Positions 1 through 5,711 of a DNA stretch of 5,800 nt are shown here, in pieces; within the stretch, counting starts at the first letter, position 1, and every line of letters starts with the position of its first letter. The stretch comes from Tannerella sp. (lineage in GTDB: Bacteria; Bacteroidota; Bacteroidia; Bacteroidales; Tannerellaceae): the NCBI GenBank assembly GCA_031267485.1, contig JAIRYY010000141.1, forward strand, positions 1 through 5,800, given 5' to 3'. Position numbers and translations under genes: made by a program. A model generated the notes under the pieces. It searched no databases. It saw only the letters and a program-made list of their open reading frames with translations, and had not been told where the DNA came from.

Positions 1-398
1 GATTCTGGGTTATTTTCTCCAGCGGAAGGGGTAGAATCCGCGGATTCTGGGTGATTTTCTCCAGCGGAAGGGGTAGAATCCGCGGATTCCGGGTCATTTT
101 CTCCAGCGGAAGGGGTAGAATCCGCGGATTCTGGGTGATTTTCTCCAGCGGAAGGGGTAGAATCAACTGATTCCGGGTCATTTTCTCCAGCGGAAGGGGT
201 AGAATCAACTGATTCCGGGTGATTTTCTCCAGCGAAAGGGGTAGAATCAACTGATTCCGGGTCATTTTCTCCAGCGGAAGGGATAGAATCAACTGATTCC
301 GGGTTATTTTTTCCAGCGGAAGAGGTAGAATCAGCTGATTCCGGGTCATTTTCTCCAGCGGAAGGGGTAGAATCAACTGATTCCGGGTCATTTTCTCC
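1..398. repeat. 42-bp tandem repeat array (minisatellite), nine full units plus a 20-bp partial
   Basis: Complete units start at 1, 43, 85, 127, 169, 211, 253, 295 and 337, each exactly 42 bp with no indels. A tenth unit matches only over 379-398 before the sequence turns unique. The first unit begins at the window edge, so the array probably continues leftward. Units differ by scattered substitutions: a T/G/C position after GGG, CT or CC after GATT, and a 4-bp segment at the unit end that is CGCG in units 1-3, AACT in units 4-7 and 9, and AGCT in unit 8. There are no unique spacers, so this is not CRISPR. The period is a multiple of three. The array lies inside an open minus-strand frame that starts at 448, so it may be coding. 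Confidence 0.97.
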
Positions 399-448
399 GC
401 AGGCAGTGTCTGCGTATCCACGCGGTTATATTTGCGCGGTCGGGACAT
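1..448 (-). CDS. Partial hypothetical protein made of 14-residue tandem repeats (3' end outside window)
   Basis: I do not recognise this protein. An ATG at 448-446 opens a frame that stays open to the left edge, giving at least 149 residues. A basic 23-residue head begins MSRPRKYNRV and already ends in a repeat-like segment, LPAEKMTRN. Nine copies of a 14-residue unit follow, consensus QLILPLPLEKMTRN, the last three beginning PRI. Between-unit changes are mild here: Met/Ile, Arg/Gln, Pro/Ser, and several silent third-base changes. For: the only start codon entering the array is in this frame, and the head's last residues resemble the repeat. Against: no recognisable domain, no clear ribosome site, rare-looking CTA leucine codons, and a second minus frame that is also open (an acidic STPSAGENDPES-type repeat) but has a TAA at 428-426 and no start. 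Any stop-free 42-bp unit gives a long open frame automatically, so the array could equally be non-coding. Confidence 0.4.
   Translation of the reverse strand, partial: MSRPRKYNRVDTQTLPAEKMTRNQLILPLPLEKMTRNQLILPLPLEKITRNQLILSLPLEKMTRNQLILPLSLEKITRNQLILPLPLEKMTRNQLILPLPLEKITQNPRILPLPLEKMTRNPRILPLPLEKITQNPRILPLPLEKITQN
34..383. repeat. Nine palindromes, one at each 42-bp unit junction (GAATC-N4-GATTC)
   Basis: Every junction has invariant inverted arms GAATC and GATTC around a variable 4-bp centre: 34-47, 76-89, 118-131, 160-173, 202-215, 244-257, 286-299, 328-341 and 370-383. With a CGCG or AGCT centre the 14-mer is fully palindromic. At 33-48 and 117-132 the symmetry extends to 16 bp. With an AACT centre the arms pair and the outer centre bases A and T also pair, leaving one central mismatch. 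The spacing is constant at 42 bp, close to four B-DNA turns. The symmetry is seen directly; a role as a binding site or cruciform is only inferred. Confidence 0.85.
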
Positions 449-523
449 GCCGCAGCGTCGGAGTGGACGAACCGCAGCCCGGTATGTGAACTTTAAAACA
501 TGACACGGATATTCCGTTATTTG

Positions 524-555
524 CAAACGTCAAAAGACAGACCCTGTCATAACAA
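524..555 (-). promoter_or_regulatory. Weak candidate promoter for the minus-strand repeat ORF
   Basis: Read on the minus strand, a TTG (555-553) is followed after 21 nt by GACGTTTG (531-524), one mismatch from the Bacteroidetes -7 element TAnnTTTG. Spacing is two longer than in the two strong promoters of this window. It would give a leader of roughly 70 nt before the ATG at 448. This is the best minus-strand match I found in 449-670, but it is clearly weaker than the plus-strand sites. Confidence 0.25.
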
Positions 556-591
556 TGGCAAAATTCCGGAAAAAATAATTGCGGATTATAG

Positions 592-621
592 TTGCAAATC
601 ATTCAATAATTACTATTTTTG
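592..621 (+). promoter_or_regulatory. Bacteroidetes-type promoter for the ddh-lgt-fdp-nagB operon
   Basis: TTG at 592-594, exactly 19 nt, then TATTTTTG at 614-621, a full match to the -7 consensus TAnnTTTG used by the Bacteroidetes primary sigma factor. Transcription should start a few bases after 621, leaving an A-rich leader of about 40-45 nt before the ATG at 671. The leader carries a small direct repeat AAAACAGT (634-641 and 656-663) and no Shine-Dalgarno sequence, normal for this phylum. No promoter of comparable quality was noticed between 671 and 4416, so it probably serves all four genes. Confidence 0.85.
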
Positions 622-670
622 CCTCCCGTAAAAAAAACAGTCAGTTATAAACAATAAAACAGTTAAGTGT

Positions 671-1567
671 ATGAAAAAGACAAGAGCAGCAATTGTGGGA
701 TATGGAAATATCGGCAAATACGTACTGGAGACGCTCGAGGCGTCGACGGATTTTGAAGTGGCGGGCATTGTGCGCCGGAATGTGAATGATGTGCCGCCGG
801 AACTCAGGCCATACGCCGTGGCCGGCAAACTTTCGGAACTGGACGGCGTTGATGTCGCCATCCTGGCTACGCCGACGCGTCAGGTGGAAAAATTTGCAAA
901 GGAGGCGCTGGCGCTGGGCATCAACACGGTCGACAGTTTTGACATCCACGGCAAGATTGTAGACCTGCGCCGCGAGCTCGACCGGGAAGCGCGGAAAAAC
1001 AGCGCGGTCTCCGTCATTGCCGCCGGCTGGGATCCGGGAAGCGATTCCGTCGTCCGCGCCCTGCTCGAAGCGCTCGTCCCGAAAGGCATCACGTATACAA
1101 ATTTCGGCCCCGGCATGAGCATGGGGCACACCGTGGCCGTCAAGGCCGTCAAGGGAGTCAGGGCAGCCCTGAGCATGACGATTCCAATGGGTACGGGCGT
1201 ACATCGCCGCATGGTATACATCGAAGTGGAAGAGGGACATTCGTTCGAAACGGTCGCCGCAGCCGTCAAAAACGACGATTACTTCGTGCACGACGAAACG
1301 CACGTGATGCAGGTCGATTCCGTCGACAGCCTGCTGGATATGGGACACGGCGTGAACCTTGTACGCAAGGGCGTCTCCGGTAAAACGCAGAACCAGCTCA
1401 TCGGGTTCGATATGAAAATAAACAATCCCGCCCTCACCGCACAAATCCTGGTCGCCGTCGCGCGCGCATCCGTAAAACTGCAGCCGGGAGCCTACACCAT
1501 GATTGAAATCCCGGTGATTGACATGCTCTGCGGAGACAGGGAAGACCTCATCAGAAAACTGGTATAG
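671..1567 (+). CDS. ddh: meso-diaminopimelate D-dehydrogenase, type II
   Basis: Cytoplasmic NADPH-dependent enzyme that reductively aminates L-tetrahydrodipicolinate to meso-diaminopimelate in one step, bypassing the succinylase, acetylase or aminotransferase branches. The product is the peptidoglycan cross-linking residue and lysine precursor. The 298-residue protein opens with a Rossmann fold: GYGNIG at residues 10-15, with Arg35-Arg36 after the second strand suited to the NADP 2'-phosphate. The family motifs GWDPG (119-123) and FGPGMSMGH (145-153) follow, then a C-terminal substrate domain ending EIPVID. Its length and sequence, especially GPGMSMGHTVAVKA and NNPALTAQ, match from memory the type II enzyme of Symbiobacterium thermophilum rather than the longer type I Corynebacterium enzyme. 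The ATG at 671 sits just before the first beta strand, so the start is firm. It is first in the operon, 4 nt ahead of lgt, and behind the promoter at 592-621. Confidence 0.95.
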   Translation: MKKTRAAIVGYGNIGKYVLETLEASTDFEVAGIVRRNVNDVPPELRPYAVAGKLSELDGVDVAILATPTRQVEKFAKEALALGINTVDSFDIHGKIVDLRRELDREARKNSAVSVIAAGWDPGSDSVVRALLEALVPKGITYTNFGPGMSMGHTVAVKAVKGVRAALSMTIPMGTGVHRRMVYIEVEEGHSFETVAAAVKNDDYFVHDETHVMQVDSVDSLLDMGHGVNLVRKGVSGKTQNQLIGFDMKINNPALTAQILVAVARASVKLQPGAYTMIEIPVIDMLCGDREDLIRKLV

Positions 1568-1571
1568 AAAA

Positions 1572-2417
1572 ATGATGCTGTCGGAAATCACATGGACTGC
1601 CGACCCCGCCATCTTTTCAATCGGGGCCAAGGAAATTCGCTGGTACTCGCTCGCGTTCGTCATCGGATTCGCTGTCGGATACAAGATTGTCGAGCGCATG
1701 TGGAAGCGCGAAAACATCGACCCCAAATGGATTGACCCGCTCCTCTACTACACGATTGCCGGAACGGTCATCGGCGCGCGCCTCGGCCACTGCCTGTTTT
1801 ACGACCCGGGGTATTACCTGGCTCATCCGTTCGAGATACTGAAAATGTGGGAGGGCGGACTGGCAAGTCACGGAGGCGTACTGGGCATCATCATCGCCGT
1901 CTACTTCTATTCCATAAAAGTCTCGCACAAAAGCATGCTCTGGACATTCGACAAACTGGTGACGCCAACCGGCCTGGTCGCCGCCTTCATACGCCTCGGC
2001 AACCTGATGAATCACGAAGTCTACGGCAATCCGGCGGACGTGCCGTGGGCTTTCCGCTTCGTGAAAAACCTGCACGCATGGAAACAGGGCGCCGAGCCGG
2101 TCTTTTCCGCGCCGAGCCATCCGACGCAACTGTACGAAGCCGCCTGCTACCTCCTCATCTTTGCCGTCTGCATGTGGCTTTACTTCCGCAAGGACGCCTG
2201 GAAAAAGGAAGGCCTCATCTTCGGCGTCTTCATGATTTGCCTTTTCACGGCACGCTTCTTCATCGAATTTCTGAAGGAAAACCAGGAAGCGTTTGAAGAA
2301 GGAATGATACTGAACATGGGACAGCTGCTCAGCATCCCGTTCATCGTCGCGGGCATTTATTTCGTCCGGAAAGCGCTGAAAAGGAACCGTAAGATTATAA
2401 ACAAAACAGGTAAATGA
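1572..2417 (+). CDS. lgt: Phosphatidylglycerol-prolipoprotein diacylglyceryl transferase
   Basis: Integral inner-membrane enzyme that moves a diacylglyceryl group from phosphatidylglycerol to the lipobox cysteine thiol of prolipoproteins, the first step of lipoprotein maturation. From the chosen start it is 281 residues, usual for the family, with about seven hydrophobic segments. Visible signatures are the IRWYSLAF N-terminal segment (22-29), GARLGHCLFYD (68-78), GGLASHGG (95-102) holding the catalytic His100 (E. coli His103), RLGNLMNHEVYG (141-152) with Arg141 and Asn144 (E. coli Arg143 and Asn146), SHPTQLYE (182-189), and ARFFIEF (227-233) with the essential Arg228. The tail is short and basic. 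An in-frame ATG at 1518 would add 18 residues lying inside ddh; I chose 1572 because it begins 4 nt after the ddh stop and gives a normal N terminus. A second ATG follows at 1575. The stop overlaps the next start as ATGA. Confidence 0.96.
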   Translation: MMLSEITWTADPAIFSIGAKEIRWYSLAFVIGFAVGYKIVERMWKRENIDPKWIDPLLYYTIAGTVIGARLGHCLFYDPGYYLAHPFEILKMWEGGLASHGGVLGIIIAVYFYSIKVSHKSMLWTFDKLVTPTGLVAAFIRLGNLMNHEVYGNPADVPWAFRFVKNLHAWKQGAEPVFSAPSHPTQLYEAACYLLIFAVCMWLYFRKDAWKKEGLIFGVFMICLFTARFFIEFLKENQEAFEEGMILNMGQLLSIPFIVAGIYFVRKALKRNRKIINKTGK

Positions 2418-3589
2418 AATTAATTGCAAACGACATCTGTTACGTGGGAGTCAACGACCGCCGCAAACAGCTGTTCGAAAATCTGTGGCCGCTGCCATAC
2501 GGCGTCTCCTACAATTCGTACCTGATCAGGGGAGAAAAAACGATACTGATAGATACGGTAGACGTATGCTTCTCGGAAATATTCTTCAGGAAAATCGACG
2601 AGGCGCTGAACGGACGCACGCTCGACTTTTTGATAATAAATCACATGGAACCCGACCATTCGGGCAGTATCCGCCTGCTGCGCCGGAAATATCCCGAAAT
2701 GCGCATCATAGGCAACAAACTGACGTTCGGAATGCTGGCCGGATACTACAGCATAACCGGCGGACTGCATGAAGTGAAAGACGGCGACACGCTCGAAACA
2801 GGCTCGCACACGCTCCGATTCCATACCGCTCCGATGGTGCACTGGCCGGAAGTGATGTTCACGTACGACGAAACGGACGGGATACTCTTCTCGGCGGATG
2901 CGTTCGGCACGTACGGCGCGCTGGACGGCGGCGTCGTCGACACCGAAATCAACACCGCCCGTTACTGGGACGAAATGGTGCGCTACTACTCCAATATCGT
3001 GGGGAAATACGGAAACCCCGTGCAGAAAGCGCTGCAGAAACTTTCCGGCGTGGACATACGGATGATTTGCTCCACGCACGGGCCGGTATGGAGCGAACAG
3101 CGAACGAAAGCCGTCGGAATCTACGACCGGCTGAGCCGCTACGAAGGGCTCGACGGCGTCACCATCGTCTACGGAAGCAGGTACGGACATGCGGAACAAA
3201 TGGCCGAGACCATAGCGTCGGCCCTGTCCGCCGGCGGCGTCCGCGAAATAGTCGTGCACAACGCCAGTAACAGCCATGCATCCCACATACTGCGCGACCT
3301 GTTCAATTACAGGGCGGTCATAATCGGATGTCCGACATACAGCAACCACGTTTTCCCCGAAATAGACGCCCTGCTCGCCAAGATTGAAGTGCGCGAAATC
3401 AAAAACCGCCTGTTCGGCTGTTTCGGCACATTCACCTGGGCGGGAGCTGCCGTCAAACGGCTGGCCGCCTTTGGGGAAGCGATGAAATGGGAAACCGTCG
3501 GCGCACCGGTGGAACAGAAGCAAAACATTTCCACGGAAGCGCAGTGCGTCGAACTCGGAAAAGCAATGGCGCAACGTTTGCGCATGTAA
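2414..3589 (+). CDS. fprA: A-type flavodiiron protein (oxygen/NO reductase)
   Basis: Cytoplasmic oxygen or nitric-oxide reductase that reduces O2 to water (or NO to N2O) without releasing superoxide. Residues 1 to about 245 form the metallo-beta-lactamase-like diiron domain, with a complete ligand set: His77, Glu79, Asp81 and His82 in HMEPDH, His143 in PMVHWPE, Asp162 in FSADAFGT, and His222 in STHGPVW. Residues from about 248 to 391 form a flavodoxin domain; its FMN phosphate loop is YGSRYGHAEQMA (253-264). There is no C-terminal rubredoxin or flavin reductase domain, so this is the minimal class A form and needs an external donor, normally rubredoxin, which is not encoded here. O2 or NO preference cannot be read from the sequence. 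The ATG overlaps the lgt stop by four bases (ATGA), suggesting translational coupling. The gene ends in three consecutive in-frame TAA codons (3587-3595). The symbol is the common family name. Confidence 0.95.
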   Translation: MKLIANDICYVGVNDRRKQLFENLWPLPYGVSYNSYLIRGEKTILIDTVDVCFSEIFFRKIDEALNGRTLDFLIINHMEPDHSGSIRLLRRKYPEMRIIGNKLTFGMLAGYYSITGGLHEVKDGDTLETGSHTLRFHTAPMVHWPEVMFTYDETDGILFSADAFGTYGALDGGVVDTEINTARYWDEMVRYYSNIVGKYGNPVQKALQKLSGVDIRMICSTHGPVWSEQRTKAVGIYDRLSRYEGLDGVTIVYGSRYGHAEQMAETIASALSAGGVREIVVHNASNSHASHILRDLFNYRAVIIGCPTYSNHVFPEIDALLAKIEVREIKNRLFGCFGTFTWAGAAVKRLAAFGEAMKWETVGAPVEQKQNISTEAQCVELGKAMAQRLRM

Positions 3590-3606
3590 TAATAAAAACC
3601 AAAATT

Positions 3607-4416
3607 ATGAGAGTTATCATTGAACCGGACTACGAAACGTTGTCCAAATGGGCGGCATGCTATATTGCCGCAAAAATCAGTAAATCGAACCCGACGGCCG
3701 AAAGGCCTTTTGTACTTGGCCTGCCTACCGGGTCGTCGCCGCTCGGAACATACGGCGAGCTTGTCAGGCTTCACCGCGGCGGCGCCGTTTCATTCAAAAA
3801 CGTGATTACGTTCAATATGGACGAATACGCGGGAATACCCCGCGAACATCCCGAAAGCTATCACTCTTTCATGTGGAACAACTTCTTCAGCCACATCGAC
3901 ATACAGGAGAAAAACGTCAACATCCTCAACGGAAATGCCGTAGACCTCGAAGCGGAATGTGCCGGCTACGAGGAACGCATCAAAGGGGCGGGCGGGATTG
4001 ACTTGTTCCTCGGCGGAATAGGCCCCGACGGGCATGTCGCATTCAACGAACCCGGCTCCTCCCTGTCGTCGCGTACGCGTGTGAAATCGCTGACGGCCGA
4101 TACGATAATCGCCAACTCGCGGTTTTTCGGCGGCGATGTGAGCCGGGTACCCGGAACGGCGCTGACGGTCGGCGTCGGAACCGTAATGGATGCGAAGGAA
4201 GTGCTTATTATCGCAAACGGACACGGCAAAGCGCGCGCGTTGCAGCAGGCCATTGAGGGCGGTATCAGCCAGATGTGGACAATAACCGCACTGCAGATGC
4301 ACCCGAAAGGCATCATCGTCTGCGACGAAGCCGCCTGTGCGGAAATAAAAGTGGGAACATACAATTATTTCAAGGATATCGAAAAAAACAGCCTCAATCC
4401 GGAAAATCTGCTGTAA
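3607..4416 (+). CDS. nagB: Glucosamine-6-phosphate deaminase
   Basis: Cytoplasmic enzyme converting glucosamine-6-phosphate and water to fructose-6-phosphate and ammonia, the last step of N-acetylglucosamine catabolism and a control point on amino-sugar supply. The 269-residue protein aligns without gaps to E. coli NagB (from memory) over most of its length, so numbering coincides. GLPTGSSP (38-45) is the phosphate loop, Asp72 (FNMDEY) is the proton-relay acid, and Asp141, His143 and Glu148 (GPDGHVAFNEP) complete the active site. Allosteric GlcNAc-6-phosphate positions are largely kept (Ser152, Arg158, Lys160, Tyr254), with Ser at 161 where E. coli has Thr, so allosteric activation is plausible. 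The frame is open upstream to an ATG at 3487, but that extension lies in the flavodiiron gene and has no family similarity. The start at 3607 follows the previous stop by 17 nt of A-rich sequence. It is the last operon gene. Confidence 0.97.
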   Translation: MRVIIEPDYETLSKWAACYIAAKISKSNPTAERPFVLGLPTGSSPLGTYGELVRLHRGGAVSFKNVITFNMDEYAGIPREHPESYHSFMWNNFFSHIDIQEKNVNILNGNAVDLEAECAGYEERIKGAGGIDLFLGGIGPDGHVAFNEPGSSLSSRTRVKSLTADTIIANSRFFGGDVSRVPGTALTVGVGTVMDAKEVLIIANGHGKARALQQAIEGGISQMWTITALQMHPKGIIVCDEAACAEIKVGTYNYFKDIEKNSLNPENLL

Positions 4417-4420
4417 ACCT

Positions 4421-4450
4421 TTGTTCAAATAAAGAAAGTGCGTATCTTTG
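4421..4450 (+). promoter_or_regulatory. Bacteroidetes-type promoter for the exported protein gene
   Basis: TTG at 4421-4423 (TTTG counting 4420), 19 nt, then TATCTTTG at 4443-4450, an exact TAnnTTTG match with the same spacing as the promoter at 592-621. It starts only 4 nt after the nagB stop and predicts a very short leader of about 15-20 nt before the ATG at 4475. The downstream gene is therefore probably its own unit, with possible read-through from the operon because no intervening terminator is visible. Confidence 0.85.
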
Positions 4451-4474
4451 CCCATCCCTAAGCGGTAAACAAAG

Positions 4475-5578
4475 ATGCACACTTTTCATTTTTTTCGGTA
4501 TATACTCCTGTCCGTCGCGGTATTCCCGTTATTGACGGATAACATTTATGCGCAGGAGGCGGAAACTCCCGCCCCGAAAACTTCATGGATATACGGCAAA
4601 TATCAGAAATTTCACAATACTTTCAGGCATGACTCCGGATACCTCCGAAATGAAGCCGGCAGACTGAAAATCCGCCTGCTGAGCACATATCAGACGCCGT
4701 ATTTTACGATTCAGGCCAAAAACGACATGGAAAGAAGAATACGATTCGATTCCGAACCGCTGAAGTACATCGGGGCCGACGTCGGCTGGAACATCTTTTC
4801 CTTAGGTTACAGCATGGGTATCGGCACAAGAAACAATGTGGACAACAAACGTTTGAGCCTCAATGCCTACTCGCGCTTTTTTGCCGTCAACACCGAAATA
4901 CTGTGGTCAAACAATCTGAGCGTTTCAATCCCCGAAAATCTTGTGTCCGGCGACGAAAGCGGCGTGTCATTACCGGAAAAAACGGCGCTGAACGATGCCT
5001 GGTTCCGGTCAAGGTCGGCGCACATAACCTTTTTTCCGGGAGGGAAAAAGATGGCTTACGGAAATACGATCAACCCGGTCTTCCGTCAGCTGAGAAATGC
5101 GGGCACAATCATCGCGGCGCTCGGATACGCGGACTACGACCTCAACACAAACATCAAAAACACCGACATCGCCCGCCACGAATGGCTCTCCGGATTGGGC
5201 ATAAACAGGATAAACCTGTTCAAGTACGAGCTTGGCGCAGGTTATTCATACAATTTCGTGGCAGGCCGCCACTGGGTATTATTCGTCTCCGACATGATCG
5301 GTATCTCCGTAAAACATTATTCCTACGAAATGTCCCCGGACGACACGCCAACCGAAGAAACAAAGCCGGGAGGAAGCAATTATTTCCGCGCGGGAACCTG
5401 CTACTACAACGGAGATTATTTCATCGGAGCGCATATACATCACGAACTCGACGTGTTAAACACAAGCCGGTTCGTGTTTAATAAAAACAACCTGACCGCC
5501 GTCGTCTATATCGGATACAAATTCCGGATTGACCGCTTCAACCGTTTCGTTTCAGGCTTAATGAATAATGCGAATTAA
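4475..5578 (+). CDS. Exported, probably outer-membrane beta-barrel protein (DUF4421-like)
   Basis: The 367-residue product starts with a classical signal peptide: polar MHTFHFFRY, a hydrophobic core ILLSVAVFPLL, and a likely signal peptidase I site after Ala26 (IYA-QE). There is no lipobox cysteine, so it should not be a lipoprotein. The mature part is rich in alternating aromatic and glycine segments typical of amphipathic beta strands, such as KYIGADVGWNIFSLGYSMGIG, GLGINRINLFKYELGAGYSYNF, FIGAHIHHEL and VVYIGYKFRIDRF. The order of these segments, the FFPGGKKMAYGNTINP region and the GAGYSYNF segment recall the DUF4421 family of Bacteroidetes from memory; no function is established for it. 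Few cysteines and no enzyme motif are visible. It has its own promoter at 4421-4450 and no operon partner downstream. Outer-membrane placement is inference; a periplasmic protein is the alternative. Confidence 0.75.
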   Translation: MHTFHFFRYILLSVAVFPLLTDNIYAQEAETPAPKTSWIYGKYQKFHNTFRHDSGYLRNEAGRLKIRLLSTYQTPYFTIQAKNDMERRIRFDSEPLKYIGADVGWNIFSLGYSMGIGTRNNVDNKRLSLNAYSRFFAVNTEILWSNNLSVSIPENLVSGDESGVSLPEKTALNDAWFRSRSAHITFFPGGKKMAYGNTINPVFRQLRNAGTIIAALGYADYDLNTNIKNTDIARHEWLSGLGINRINLFKYELGAGYSYNFVAGRHWVLFVSDMIGISVKHYSYEMSPDDTPTEETKPGGSNYFRAGTCYYNGDYFIGAHIHHELDVLNTSRFVFNKNNLTAVVYIGYKFRIDRFNRFVSGLMNNAN

Positions 5579-5643
5579 GGGTTGAATCTTGATAAAAAAA
5601 AGAACTGAATAACAGCAAAATAATTCTTCAAGTATTTGCATAT

Positions 5644-5711
5644 ATCCGTGAGAATCATTAAATTAAAGGAGTATTTACTACAATAAATCTCTAATGATGA
5701 CTCCCACGGAT
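5644..5711 (+). promoter_or_regulatory. Long hairpin burying the start codon of the transposase-like gene
   Basis: ATCCGTG (5644-5650) pairs with CACGGAT (5705-5711). G5652-A5653 pair with T5702-C5703, and ATCATTA (5654-5660) pairs with TAATGAT (5692-5698). That gives 16 base pairs interrupted by one mismatch and a 3-nt bulge. The loop (5661-5691) holds an AAAGGAG motif at 5665-5671 and a small inner hairpin ATTTA/TAAAT (5673-5677 with 5684-5688). Both candidate ATGs (5694 and 5697) lie in or at the edge of the 3' arm, so folded mRNA should hide them. The pairing is seen in the sequence; translational control is inferred. Confidence 0.6.

Noticed and set aside
1..398. CRISPR array
   Set aside because: Units are contiguous 42-bp repeats with no unique spacers between them.
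1..398. Plus-strand coding through the array
   Set aside because: One frame hits TGA in units 2, 4 and 6, another TAG in most units, and the third TGA at the junctions from unit 4 on. Only minus-strand frames stay open throughout.
1..398. Plasmid or phage iteron origin
   Set aside because: No initiator gene, no adjacent AT-rich unwinding region or DnaA boxes were recognised, and the neighbours are chromosomal housekeeping genes.
536..548. Small hairpin GACAG-ACC-CTGTC as an operator
   Set aside because: Five base pairs with a 3-nt loop is easily met by chance, and no second copy supports it.
1518..1571. Longer Lgt starting at the ATG at 1518
   Set aside because: The extra 18 residues overlap the conserved end of ddh and are unlike Lgt N termini; the ATG at 1572 gives the normal length.
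3487..3606. Longer NagB starting at the ATG at 3487
   Set aside because: The extension lies within the flavodiiron gene, and MRVIIEPDYE at 3607 aligns with the E. coli NagB N terminus.
4411..4440. Terminator after nagB (CTTT...AAAG around 4419-4434)
   Set aside because: The stem is only 4 weak base pairs, lacks a T-run, and lies inside the next promoter.
641..4482. Long antisense open frames opposite ddh, lgt, the flavodiiron gene and nagB
   Set aside because: They mirror genes with intact catalytic motifs, show no family signatures, and are expected from the GC-leaning codon use of the sense genes.
5579..5640. Rho-independent terminator downstream of the barrel gene
   Set aside because: An A-run is present at 5592-5599 but no stem precedes a T-run on the plus strand.
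5665..5671. AAAGGAG as a normal Shine-Dalgarno for the transposase-like gene
   Set aside because: It is 22 nt from the ATG, and Bacteroidetes rarely depend on such sites; it would work only if the inner hairpin shortens the distance.
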